This document shows positions 55,856-64,000 of a stretch of 64,000 nucleotides of DNA, piece after piece (position 1 is the stretch's first letter; every line of letters starts with the position of its first letter). The DNA lies in NCBI GenBank assembly GCA_028023455.1, contig JAQFVV010000002.1, positions 30,451,725 through 30,515,724 of the forward strand, in the 5' to 3' direction. Source of the DNA: Epiperipatus broadwayi (taxonomy: Eukaryota > Onychophora > Udeonychophora > Euonychophora > Peripatidae). Below the pieces are notes generated by a model. It saw only the letters and a list, made by a program, of their open reading frames with translations, made no database searches and was not told the DNA's origin. The position numbers and the translations under genes were made by a program.

Positions 55856-55869
55856 CATCACATCACATG

Positions 55870-56379
55870 CTCTTATTAATTGATAATACACTTAGAACAA
55901 TAATAATGCATAAAATAAAAATAGTATAATATATATATATTTTAAAATGTTTTTGTTTTAATTTAATGCCTAATCCACCAAAAAGCAAAAAAAAAAAAAA
56001 AAAATTTTTTTCTTGGACCACAATTTTAACTGTTATATGTAATTTTAAATAATAAAAACATATTCTGATGTAATTGTTCAGTGAAATATATATATAACTT
56101 TAAATAAAAGCATGGGATTTCCATAAATTAATTAATTCAAGCAATACAGTTTATGATCAAATCAAATACTCTATTATAGTTTGAATAGATTAATTTGTGG
56201 ATGCCCCGTAGTTATTTAAAATATGTATCAGTCAAAATTGTGTTCCAAGAAAATTTTTTTTTTGTTCTTTAGTGCATTAGTCCTTAAATTAAATAAAAGC
56301 ATTTCTTCTTAAAAAATATTTTATATTTATACTATTTTTTTTAGTGTTTGCATATTTTGTTCCAAAAATACATGTGTAC
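55870..56379. other. AT-rich intergenic sequence
   Basis: Homopolymers at 55986-56009; nothing recognised. Confidence 0.4.
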
Positions 56380-56524
56380 AAAATTTGAGATCTCTTCAAT
56401 AAAAGTAGGTTAAAAATTGGTTACAAGACTTAATCCAAATAAACTAAAAGAAGAAGTAAAATATAATTATTACCAAATTCACCACTTCCTTTACTTTGCT
56501 GTAATATCTTATATAAATTCAATT

Positions 56525-56910
56525 TATCCACTACTTTGAACATTTTTTAGCAAAAACATTTTATTGTATCTATATGCATATACAATCATATATTTCAACT
56601 GTCCTGCAGTCTTCTTCAGAGATAATTTTATTTTAAATTTTTAAAAATAAAAAATATATTTTTAGCAAAAATCTTTTATTGTACTTATCTTATGTTTCAA
56701 CTGTCCTGCAGTCTTCTTCAGAGCCAACTTTACTTTAAATTTAAAAAAAAAACAAAAAACGTTTATTTTTAAAAAAAATTAAAGTAAAATTGGCTCTGAA
56801 GAAAACTGTAGGACAGTTGAAACATAAGATTGTGTACACATATAGGTACAATAAAAGATTTTTTCTAAAAAGTGTTCAAAGTAGTGGATAAATTGATTTT
56901 ATACAAAATA
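56525..56910. repeat. foldback element with three CUGAAGAA motifs
   Basis: Outer arms tttatccactactttgaac (about 56525) and its complement (about 56875-56893) enclose two direct copies of a 100-120 bp segment (56555-56660 and 56668-56760) and one inverted copy (56770-56860). Each has CUGAAGA (or a variant), a five-pair stem GACUG/CAGUU with loop CAGGA, and GAAAC or GAAAU. It inserted within the 408-bp tandem region. Confidence 0.7.
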
Positions 56911-56929
56911 TAATTAATATATAAAATCA

Positions 56930-57730
56930 CTTCAAAACAATTACAAGATTTTTGTTTTATGAAGCAGTGATTTAAAAAAGGTTTACATAAACAATCAAAA
57001 AGGAGATTAAGATTCCATCTGTTTCTTTTTCCATTTTAATTAACTGTAAACACACCTAAAGTTCTTCCTCAAATTAAACGAAAGTGGTTGCTTAAAAAAA
57101 TATAGCATCGTCTATTAATGCAAGACTAAAAATTTAGTGCACTGATTTGAATGTGGTTTGAAATGCGATCCACCAATCCTGTTAGGCTTGGCAATCCTGA
57201 AATATTTCATTGTCATTATAACTGAACTCGTGTATAAAATTTGAAGAAAATATGGTCATTCTGATTTTAAAATTTTGCATTATTACTTCTATCAAGCATG
57301 TGTACAAAATTAAAAAAAAAGTTTTTCCATAGATATAGTTGAAAAATACGTCATAAGATTTTTGTTTTTATTAAGATAGTAGTGTAAAAATAACAATTTA
57401 CATGAACAATATAAAGGGAGAATTAAGATTTCATCCTCCCTTTTTTCTTTCTATATTAAGTATAAATGCTCCTAAAATTTCTACCTCAAATTGAAAGTTT
57501 TCTTAAAAAATATAGTGACAACTATTAAATATGACTAAAAATTTCCGGATCCAATTTGAATGCAGTTTGAAATTTAGCCTACTAACATCATTAGGTTGGA
57601 CAGCCCTAGAAAATTGCATTGTTATATTATGTGGTCATTGAAACTCAACATGTGCACAGTATTTGAAGAAAATTCATTTGGTAGAAGTAGGCTAAAAATT
57701 GGTTACACGATTTGACCCAAATAAACAAGT
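56930..57730. repeat. diverged tandem duplication, 408-bp period
   Basis: Landmarks agatttttgtttt (56947 and 57355), aattaagatttcatc or agattaagattccatc, and gtttgaaat recur with a period of about 408 bp. A third partial copy of the end (gtaggttaaaaattggttac) is at 56407. Units are diverged by about a quarter; no coding capacity. Confidence 0.65.
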
Positions 57731-58130
57731 CTGAATTTAAATAAAAGCCTTGACAGGAAGTACCTTTCTTTTGTCAATTATTTCCATATCTAAAGGTATG
57801 ACTTATACTGCTGCTATACTAAAATATTCACAAGCATATCTCTGGCTTAAAGTTATTATATTATTTCTTTATTAATGAACAAATACTTGCATTAGGCAAA
57901 AATATTAAGAAATTGTTATGTTCATTATTGTTAATGCATCTAATTTCAAAATATTAATATTACTAATTTTACAACAACGAGTGTAATAGGTAGTTGAGTT
58001 GTCTACAGATTATGATTACTATAGATATGTTTTGCTCTTATTACACAGGATGTCTATTTTACCTGAGTTACTATTGATATCTATGTTATTTGGAAAGAAT
58101 AGAATAATTAAATTAGCCAAAATATTCCGT
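57731..58130. other. intergenic sequence, nothing recognised
   Basis: No supportable feature. Confidence 0.4.
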
Positions 58131-58299
58131 TATCATTTCATAATTAAACCACTAAACATCATATGATCATCATTCTTTATGTGTACACAAGTTGTTTACA
58201 CAGAAGCTAAACTCTCCATACAGTAGCACCACTCAGTGCAAGCCAGAGTAATCACTGGTGTAAGAAAGTTTGTAATAAAATCCCCATCTAGTTCCTACT

Positions 58300-58362
58300 C
58301 ATCCAATATTTCCAGACTAGTTTCTAGCTTGTGGCTTTCATCAGTGTGGAGCCTTGGATCTG
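58300..58362 (-). ncRNA. type I hammerhead ribozyme, family 1, core intact
   Basis: CUGAUGA, stem II AAGC/GCUA (with A-U, G-C and C-G pairs), GAAAC, UA and GUC are present. The outer stem I (ATCCAA/TTGGAT) is intact and the inner helix has mismatches. Stem II AGC/GCU replaces GGC/GCC of other copies, a compensatory change. Confidence 0.6.
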
Positions 58363-58402
58363 AGAGCATTAAGATCCTAAGATCAAGATGCAGTGCTATC
58401 AG

Positions 58403-58462
58403 ATTCAAGGCTTCTCACTGATGAATGCCACAAGCTAGAAACTAGTCTGGGGATATTAGATG
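58403..58462 (+). ncRNA. type I hammerhead ribozyme, family 1, core intact
   Basis: CUGAUGA (58418-58424), GAAAC and GUC (ending 58447) are intact. The inner stem I TTCTCA pairs with TGGGGA including G-U pairs. Stem II (TGC/GCT) has one mismatch and the outer helix one mismatch. Confidence 0.65.
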
Positions 58463-58476
58463 AGCAGTGCTCTCAG

Positions 58477-58535
58477 ATCCAAGGCTTCTCCCTGATGAAA
58501 GCCACAAGCTAGAAACTAGTCTGGGGATATTGGAT
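58477..58535 (+). ncRNA. type I hammerhead ribozyme, family 1, best preserved
   Basis: Outer stem I ATCCAA (58477-58482) pairs with TTGGAT (58530-58535). CUGAUGA is at 58492-58498, stem II AGC/GCU closes loop CACAA, and GAAA is at 58512-58515. A CUAG stretch can form stem III as an intermolecular dimer, and GUC ends at 58521, the predicted cleavage point. The inner stem I has five pairs but a C-U mismatch next to the core. Confidence 0.7.
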
Positions 58536-58647
58536 AAGTATACTAGATTGGGAATTTTATGCCCAAACTTTCTTGCATCCATTGATTACTCTGGCTTGCA
58601 CTGAGTGGCGCTACTATACGAGTTTAGCCTCTGTGTATCATTTCATA

Positions 58648-59257
58648 CTGCAGTATTGCATTTAAAAAAAATCTAATCCCATCTTTATTTCAAATTTGCA
58701 TGCAGCATGCTAAAGAATGTTATTCTGTATGGTAACATTTTGGTGATGTTATATCAGTAAATTCAAAAAACTAAACAATTTAGTGACATCAAACTGCAAC
58801 TTCGAATTATATTTCAAAAATTAAGTGTGCCATGAAAAGTTTGTATCCATCAAAAAATTCTTTATAACTTCATCCATAAAATTTTTTATATTCTACAACT
58901 AAAAATAAATAAGATATTTAAGTTTGAAAGTTTTGACAAGATTCAGCTTTTTCAAAATATTTAGAAAAATTTGAAAATATAATTCAATTTTGAATCTGCC
59001 ATTTACTTGCGTTATAAGTTGGAACATTTTTGGTTATTCAGTCATCCTTGCATCTTTTGAAATAATGAAGGAGTCTATGTTGGGTAGGGATAAAATACGC
59101 ACTTTGAACAAAGATTTTAATTATAATTTAAATATTCATAATATCAGTGCTACAAAAATATCTCGGAACATTAGAAAATTGTCTGAAGAAAAACAAAAAT
59201 GAAGGCAAAATATAGAAAGTCACAAGAATGATTTCCGTAACTGAAAACAAATCTTAT
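58648..59257. other. intergenic sequence, nothing recognised
   Basis: AT-rich. A 70-codon plus-strand ORF near 58990 has no recognisable domain. Confidence 0.4.
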
Positions 59258-59271
59258 AGTAAAAAATCAAC

Positions 59272-59521
59272 ACAGAGACAAAATGCAAGTCAGAGTAATC
59301 AACGAATGGGGAATGTTTGTGCATAAAACCCCTATCTAATGCTTAGAAACTAGTCTGGGAATATTGGAAGAGTAGACACTAAATAGGGATTTTATGCAAA
59401 AACCTTACTACATCTATTGATTACTCTGGATTGCAATGAGTGATGCTACTATATGGAGAGTTTTGCCTCAGTGTAAACAGCTTGTGTAAGCATAAAGAAT
59501 GGTGATCATGTGATTTTTAGT
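59272..59521 (+). mobile_element. family 1 element, short, with target-site duplication
   Basis: A 250-bp copy between agtaaaaaatcaac (59258-59271) and agtaagaaatcaac (59522-59535), a 14-bp duplication with one mismatch. It is partly palindromic, with an incomplete ribozyme (only GAAAC, UA, GUC and the 3' stem I near 59345-59375), and ends ggtgatcatgtgat. Confidence 0.82.
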
Positions 59522-59535
59522 AGTAAGAAATCAAC

Positions 59536-60596
59536 TTGGATTAAGAAAGGGAACAACAAAATCAATATAAAGAAATTATTTCATCTAAGAATCAAGATGC
59601 CAAATGCTGTGTTGAAAAATATAAATGAATTAAATAAGACAAGAGAATAATCAAATTTTTATACAAAATTGTAAAAACATTGAGGTAGGGGGAAAATGAA
59701 TAAAAAAAAAAGAATTTTGTGAAGAAGTAAATAGTTATGAAGTATCAGGAAATCTTGTTGAAACACGATTTGATGAATTATACGGTAGGATATCAACAAT
59801 ATAGTAAATCCAATTGAACCAGGTTTATGGCCAGATATTTTAAATAATAAATTTAGATTATGTATTAAAATTACATCTAATTAATAGATTAACACATTCT
59901 CCATAAAATTGCTGATGGTGGAACTTTATATCTTATTATTTTAAAACTATGTCTAGCGGTGACAAACAGCATTATAATTGATTAACGTACTCAAATCTTG
60001 AGATTCAGTTAGTTGCTTTTGTTATATACTGTTTTCTAAAGAAAATATCATTCATGTATATATTCTATAGATGGCTTTAAAAGTAAAAAAAATTGATAAT
60101 GATTATTCGAAATCATGAACGTTCTGTTTGTCACTTTAACTTTTATGTTGCTGAGAAAGGATTATTAAATTGGCTTAATTTAAATTGCATTACTGGTAAG
60201 ATAATTCAAATTAATATATCTAGAAAAACAGAGTTCAAAGATAACAGTTCTATAGAATTGTGTATGTTATTCTATTTATAGCTAGTATAAATCTCCAAAT
60301 TGAATAACTGAATAATGGAAATTCTCTGAGTTTAAACCAATAAGATCCAATGTTGATGAAACATTAAAGAGATTAAAAACCCAAAGAAATGAATAATTCT
60401 TACCATTTGGCACAGATCACAGAAGGAATTTATTGCCACTTTAAGTATAAAATTATCCATCAAATGGATTGCATACCTGATATTTCCCACACTAATAATG
60501 CTCAAGGCTAAATGGGTTTATAAGCAACGATTAGAAACCAGACAACACTTAGATAATCCCAATAGAGATAATATTCAATCATCTCAAACACCTTTA
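59536..60596. other. intergenic sequence, nothing recognised
   Basis: A-rich plus strand with short broken ORFs; no domain recognised. Confidence 0.4.
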
Positions 60597-60720
60597 TTGT
60601 TAAAAGGAAGTTTCCTTGACAACAGTTTGAGATTGTTGATTATTATCTATATTGGAATTTAAAAGGATGTTGCCTTGACAACAGTTTGAGATTGTTGATT
60701 ATTATCTATGTTGGAATTGT
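60597..60720. repeat. tandem duplication, 61-bp unit
   Basis: Two near-identical copies of a unit containing ccttgacaacagtttgagat and tgttgattattatctat; recent. Confidence 0.85.
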
Positions 60721-62219
60721 CTGTGTTCTAATGGCTAATGAAAAATTTACAAACAAGAAGCTAATTATTAGTGAAACATTTATAGAATTTATTGAAATAT
60801 TCAAAACAATTGGTGAGAATTAATAAACATGTATTTAAATATAATGAACTAAATTTAGATATCCTGAATTTTAAATGACAATTACACAGCAACAGAAATA
60901 ATATAAAGGATAAATATAAAGGAATACAGTTCTGAATAATTACTTTAAATCATTATGCAACTTATATGCTTTGTTTATTACAAAGTTTTAATATGCTAAT
61001 AATTTGTGATGTACATACTGTTAAATGGGGGGGGGGGGATAATGAAATGTTTGTACTCTTCATTTTCTACTTCTATGAAAAGATGAACATTTTTGAAAAA
61101 ACAAACATATAAATGTAGCATTTAGAACATTATATATTAATTGTGAAGCCAAAATTGACTCAGATGAAGTGGTCTACAAACAATTCAAGCAGAATTGTAG
61201 TTTGATTCTTACATTTGATAATTAGATCAACAGTTACAGATTATTATGTGTCAATCACCTGTTGAATGTACTCATTAAGCTATGCCTGAACTCCCAATCT
61301 CTTAATTAGAAAAGTAGAAATGAAGAGATGAACTAATATCAATAAACTACTGACAAGTAACCTTTAATAACTCTAATTTAATATATTTAATATTAATACA
61401 TATATATCCCCGTCATTACAGGCTCAATAATTCCATAATCCACACAGTTACTATAAACTAGTACTATTTTCATATCCAATTTGCAGTCTATTTGAGGACA
61501 TAAATGTGATGTGGCTATTCCCTTACTGAAGTCAGGAATCTCTGTCACTATGCCCAGAAAAGCTTATTAACCATCTTACTTTCCCTTTCCATTGCCCACC
61601 TTAAGTTTTTCCCCATATTCTTCTCTGTCCTTCTCCATCCCATTTCCACAACATCATCTGTCCAATCTAGGTCCTTAGACAAATAATATATTCTATGCTG
61701 ACTTCTAAAAAGAGATAACAGCGGTTCTAATTTCTATTTCAGTAAAGACCTTCAAACTAAATTGAAAGTGTGAAAATTCTTCATGAAGGAGGCAATTTTT
61801 TATAAATATTAATAAAATACATTTAATAAGTACACAAGCTGCTAACATTAAAATACGGGATTCATGGGATTTGAATTGATGACATTTGCTTCCGCTTTGT
61901 TTTTTTTTTTAAAATTTAATGGCAATTGAGGCAGGTTTAAGAAATTAACCAAAAATATTTCTGCAGATGTAAAGACTGTTTTTAATAGTTTATTACCATT
62001 AAATTTATTATAATTAGACATATACACACATATGATAAGGTTTTCAGTCCAATTCATGCTTCAATTAGTCTTACTTTAATTCCAAATATTATAGATACCC
62101 ACATGTATGTGCATGCACACACATACACATTGTAAGTTATACTATTTTTACTCTGAGATTGCATACATTTTAATGGTCTTCGAGGTTTACACAAATAATA
62201 ATAAAAATCAAGACAACCT
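60721..62219. other. intergenic sequence, nothing recognised
   Basis: A G11 run at 61027-61038 and a pyrimidine-rich patch at 61570-61660 were noted; neither identified. Confidence 0.4.
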
Positions 62220-62637
62220 GTTTTCTTCCTTAGTTGAGTTTCTGATCTATGGAGGCCAAAAGCCTAGAAAATTATCTTGTTTACTGCTTCCTACTGCAGA
62301 AAAAGAAGATGACAATTACTTCTGTGTAATGGTCTGTCTATCTGCTCTTTTTAGAGTACCCTATCCTTCAAGGGGCTGCAGAAAGGAGTTTGCTATTAAC
62401 TGAAAGGAGATCCTTTGATTCCTCTTGGAGGCCTTAAAGGAACGGAGCAGGGTAAATTCCTAATGTCCACTCCATACGATCTTGTCGTTGCAGCTGTTAT
62501 TACAATGTGATTATTCATATAGTATACGAACATGGATGGGCTGCTCACCAACATGCATTAGCCAGCACGAAGAGTTTATTGGCTTTTTACCTCCAAGTTT
62601 AAGAATATTTTTTTCCAATATATACAATCATGACAGA
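62220..62637. other. GC-richer segment of unknown origin
   Basis: Clearly less AT-rich than flanks (for example ccttcaaggggctgcagaaa and aggccttaaaggaacggag). A plus-strand frame is open for 98 codons (62107-62400) but has no domain I recognise. It may be a SINE or a host exon relic. Confidence 0.3.
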
Positions 62638-62720
62638 AAAGAAGCTAAAGATAGGAAAAGATGGATTGAACTTGGAGAGACCTTCATCCTGCAGTGGATT
62701 GATAATGGTTGATGATGATC
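62638..62720 (+). pseudogene. RTE-type LINE extreme 3' end (copy H)
   Basis: The plus strand encodes EAKDRKRWIELGETFILQWI and DNG, followed by a stop and gatgatgatc, as in copy B. Only about 80 bp of the element inserted. It shows that the 3' terminus alone is enough for retroposition. Confidence 0.85.
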
Positions 62721-63719
62721 CTTCAGGGCAAATATCTTTAAGTTGATTAATCGAATTTAATCAGCCTGATTTATCAACTGTGAAATAAAATCTGTAAAAA
62801 AATATTAAATATTTTTTATTCTATTGTTAGCTGCATTTCCTCTGAAGACAATTACTTTTTCTTCTCCATTATATTTAATTAGATGATTTTCCAAGTTATT
62901 TAGCTTTGCTTTTAATTGTGATTTACTTAGCTAACTTTGAATTATACTTAATAGATTCTACGTAATCTTTTTTTCCTTTACATACTTAACATTTAAATAC
63001 TTAATTCATTTTAGCTATTTTTAGTATCAACATTTAAATTGTAATGGTCTGGAAGAATTTATTGATATAAATAACAATAATGCATTTAATAAAAACCAAC
63101 ATTTCTATTGTTATTTAGCGGAGATAATATTATTAATATATACCATTAAAATAATTGTAAAATGCTTTCAACACTAACGTGCCCTTATCAAAGCAAACTA
63201 TGTAAAACATGGACTCCTTATAAACTTCACTTATAAACAAAGTTCGTAGTTCGTTAGATTGCTTATAAACAATGCCTGTCAACATTAAGTTTAAATGTAT
63301 TGTTTACTATACTGTCTGAAATGAATAGTATTTTTAAAAAGCTGCAAATAAAAATAGGAAATAAATCTTCAGGCATACACTTTATTTACACTATGAATTT
63401 TGCGCGCATTCTTACAGATAGATACTACGCTGGAGAAACAATTATTGATTTGCATAACAACAGTGATATTCGATTCAACATTTAATTTACTAACTATTAT
63501 TAAAAATGAAATATTAAATTTAAGACTAATTGAAGAATTCTTACATAGGACTAAAAATGTAGCGTAGAACATGAATATTTCAGTTTTCATCAAAGACGAA
63601 TTTAAAGAAAGATTATTTTCTAAAGTGAGAGAAGGGACCTGTTAAAGAATATAGATGCAATTTTTTAATTAATATACTTAATGTACAAATAAAGGAAGAT
63701 TTAAAACATACTAAAATTT
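62721..63719. other. intergenic sequence, nothing recognised
   Basis: AT-rich; no supportable feature. Confidence 0.4.
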
Positions 63720-63968
63720 AATAATCTTTATTAGTCATTCATTAGACTAGAAATTATGCAATAATGAATACCTAATATTTCTGTAGTGTAATTTATACTA
63801 CACCATTCTCATGCAAGGTAGGACCCGTTTCTATTCTCTTTTAACACCTTGTAGAGGGGTGTAATCATAAATATATGACAAAAGATGTGAAGATCTGTGG
63901 TCCCCAAGATTCACATTTCATGCTAACCAGCACTCATCAGTTGGTCGAGATCACAACCAATATCTTAT
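63720..63968 (-). mobile_element. family 3 hammerhead repeat
   Basis: Begins attagtcattcattagacta like the tandem at 34222-35525 and continues through gtgtaatcataaatatatgac to the ribozyme. It is the least decayed family 3 copy, and the next repeat starts at about 63969. Confidence 0.75.
63890..63962 (-). ncRNA. type I hammerhead ribozyme, family 3, best preserved
   Basis: On the minus strand: inner stem I CCAA (63941-63944) pairs with UUGG (63904-63907). CUGAUGA is at 63934-63940, stem II GUGC/GCAU closes loop UGGUUA, and GAAA is at 63916-63919. Stem III is A-U and U-A with loop GUGA, and the triplet is AUC with predicted cleavage between 63908 and 63907. A GATC/GATC outer helix is possible. 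All invariant core bases are present. Confidence 0.72.
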
Positions 63969-64000
63969 GTCACATGATCATTGTCTCTTATACTAGCACA
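63969..64000 (-). mobile_element. family 1 repeat, start only (runs off the window)
   Basis: tcacatgatcattgtctctt followed by atactagcaca matches the family 1 end seen at 54275-54310. The rest lies beyond the window. Confidence 0.7.

Larger units (their letters stand above)
58143..58635. mobile_element. family 1 element with three ribozymes and target-site duplication
   Basis: A 493-bp element bracketed by perfect 12-bp repeats tatcatttcata at 58131-58142 and 58636-58647. The left half is inverted relative to the right half, with ends attaaaccactaaacatc and gagtttagcctctg. It contains one ribozyme on the minus strand (58300-58360) and two in direct orientation on the plus strand (58410-58462 and 58477-58535), separated by 74 bp. 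This is the richest ribozyme locus of the window. Confidence 0.88.

Overview
The window is AT-rich animal (metazoan) nuclear DNA. It holds one confident piece of host gene: the first coding exon of a WDR26 orthologue on the minus strand (26043-26248). It ends in a consensus splice donor at exactly the point where the family continues with an Asn codon. No later WDR26 exon is visible at lower coordinates, so 1-26042 appears to be part of a first intron longer than 26 kb. The region above about 26.5 kb is then promoter and upstream intergenic DNA. A short CpG-richer promoter with a CRE palindrome, a kappaB-like site and a 5'-UTR hairpin lies at 26.3-26.5 kb. The repeat content (RTE-type LINEs, mariner, Penelope-like relic, tRNA SINEs, ribozyme repeats) together with the WDR26 N-terminus suggests an invertebrate, perhaps a mollusc or other lophotrochozoan. 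The species is not identifiable from the sequence alone.

The most interesting content is a set of dispersed repeats that carry type I hammerhead ribozyme (HHR) motifs. I separate three families by ribozyme and body sequence. Family 1 has about twenty copies or fragments across 1.7-64 kb. Family 2 lies at 14.4, 39.7 and 40.4 kb. Family 3 lies at 28.7, 34.2-35.5, 41.1-43.5, 48.5, 50-51.2 and 63.7 kb. In each family the core CUGANGA, a short stem II and GAAA are followed by a NUH cleavage triplet, and a stem I made of two helices around an internal loop. Stem I sequences differ between families but remain complementary. Seven family 1 or 2 insertions have clear 10-14 bp target-site duplications, variable truncation at one end, a recurrent other end, and frequent tandem or palindromic dimers. 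These are the features expected of animal retrozymes, the non-autonomous HHR retroelements thought to be moved by Penelope-like elements. A broken Penelope-like endonuclease fragment sits in the loop of a palindrome at 35.8-36.3 kb.

Layout: 1-26 kb is intron with a large SINE-bearing palindrome (2.7-3.6 kb), a mariner relic (6.95-7.6 kb), two stretches of suspect homopolymer-rich sequence (0.64-0.99 and 7.73-8.34 kb), several foldbacks, an old LINE relic (15.5-16.3 kb) and small tandem repeats. 26-28 kb is the WDR26 exon and promoter. 28-41 kb is a dense cluster of RTE LINE copies, a mariner relic whose catalytic-motif DNA has been amplified into a 43-bp minisatellite (32.05-32.9 kb), and family 2 and 3 ribozyme repeats. 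41-60 kb is mainly ribozyme repeats nested in each other and in RTE relics, a four-unit satellite (47.3-47.9 kb) and a different LINE 3' end (54.8-55.8 kb). 60-64 kb is mostly featureless, ending in a family 3 copy with a well preserved ribozyme.

The elements fit together as a trans-mobilisation system. Autonomous retroelements (RTE, Penelope-like) are all inactivated here, while short ribozyme repeats and SINEs have inserted repeatedly, sometimes twice into the same site. Order of events can be read from nested insertions with intact target-site duplications.
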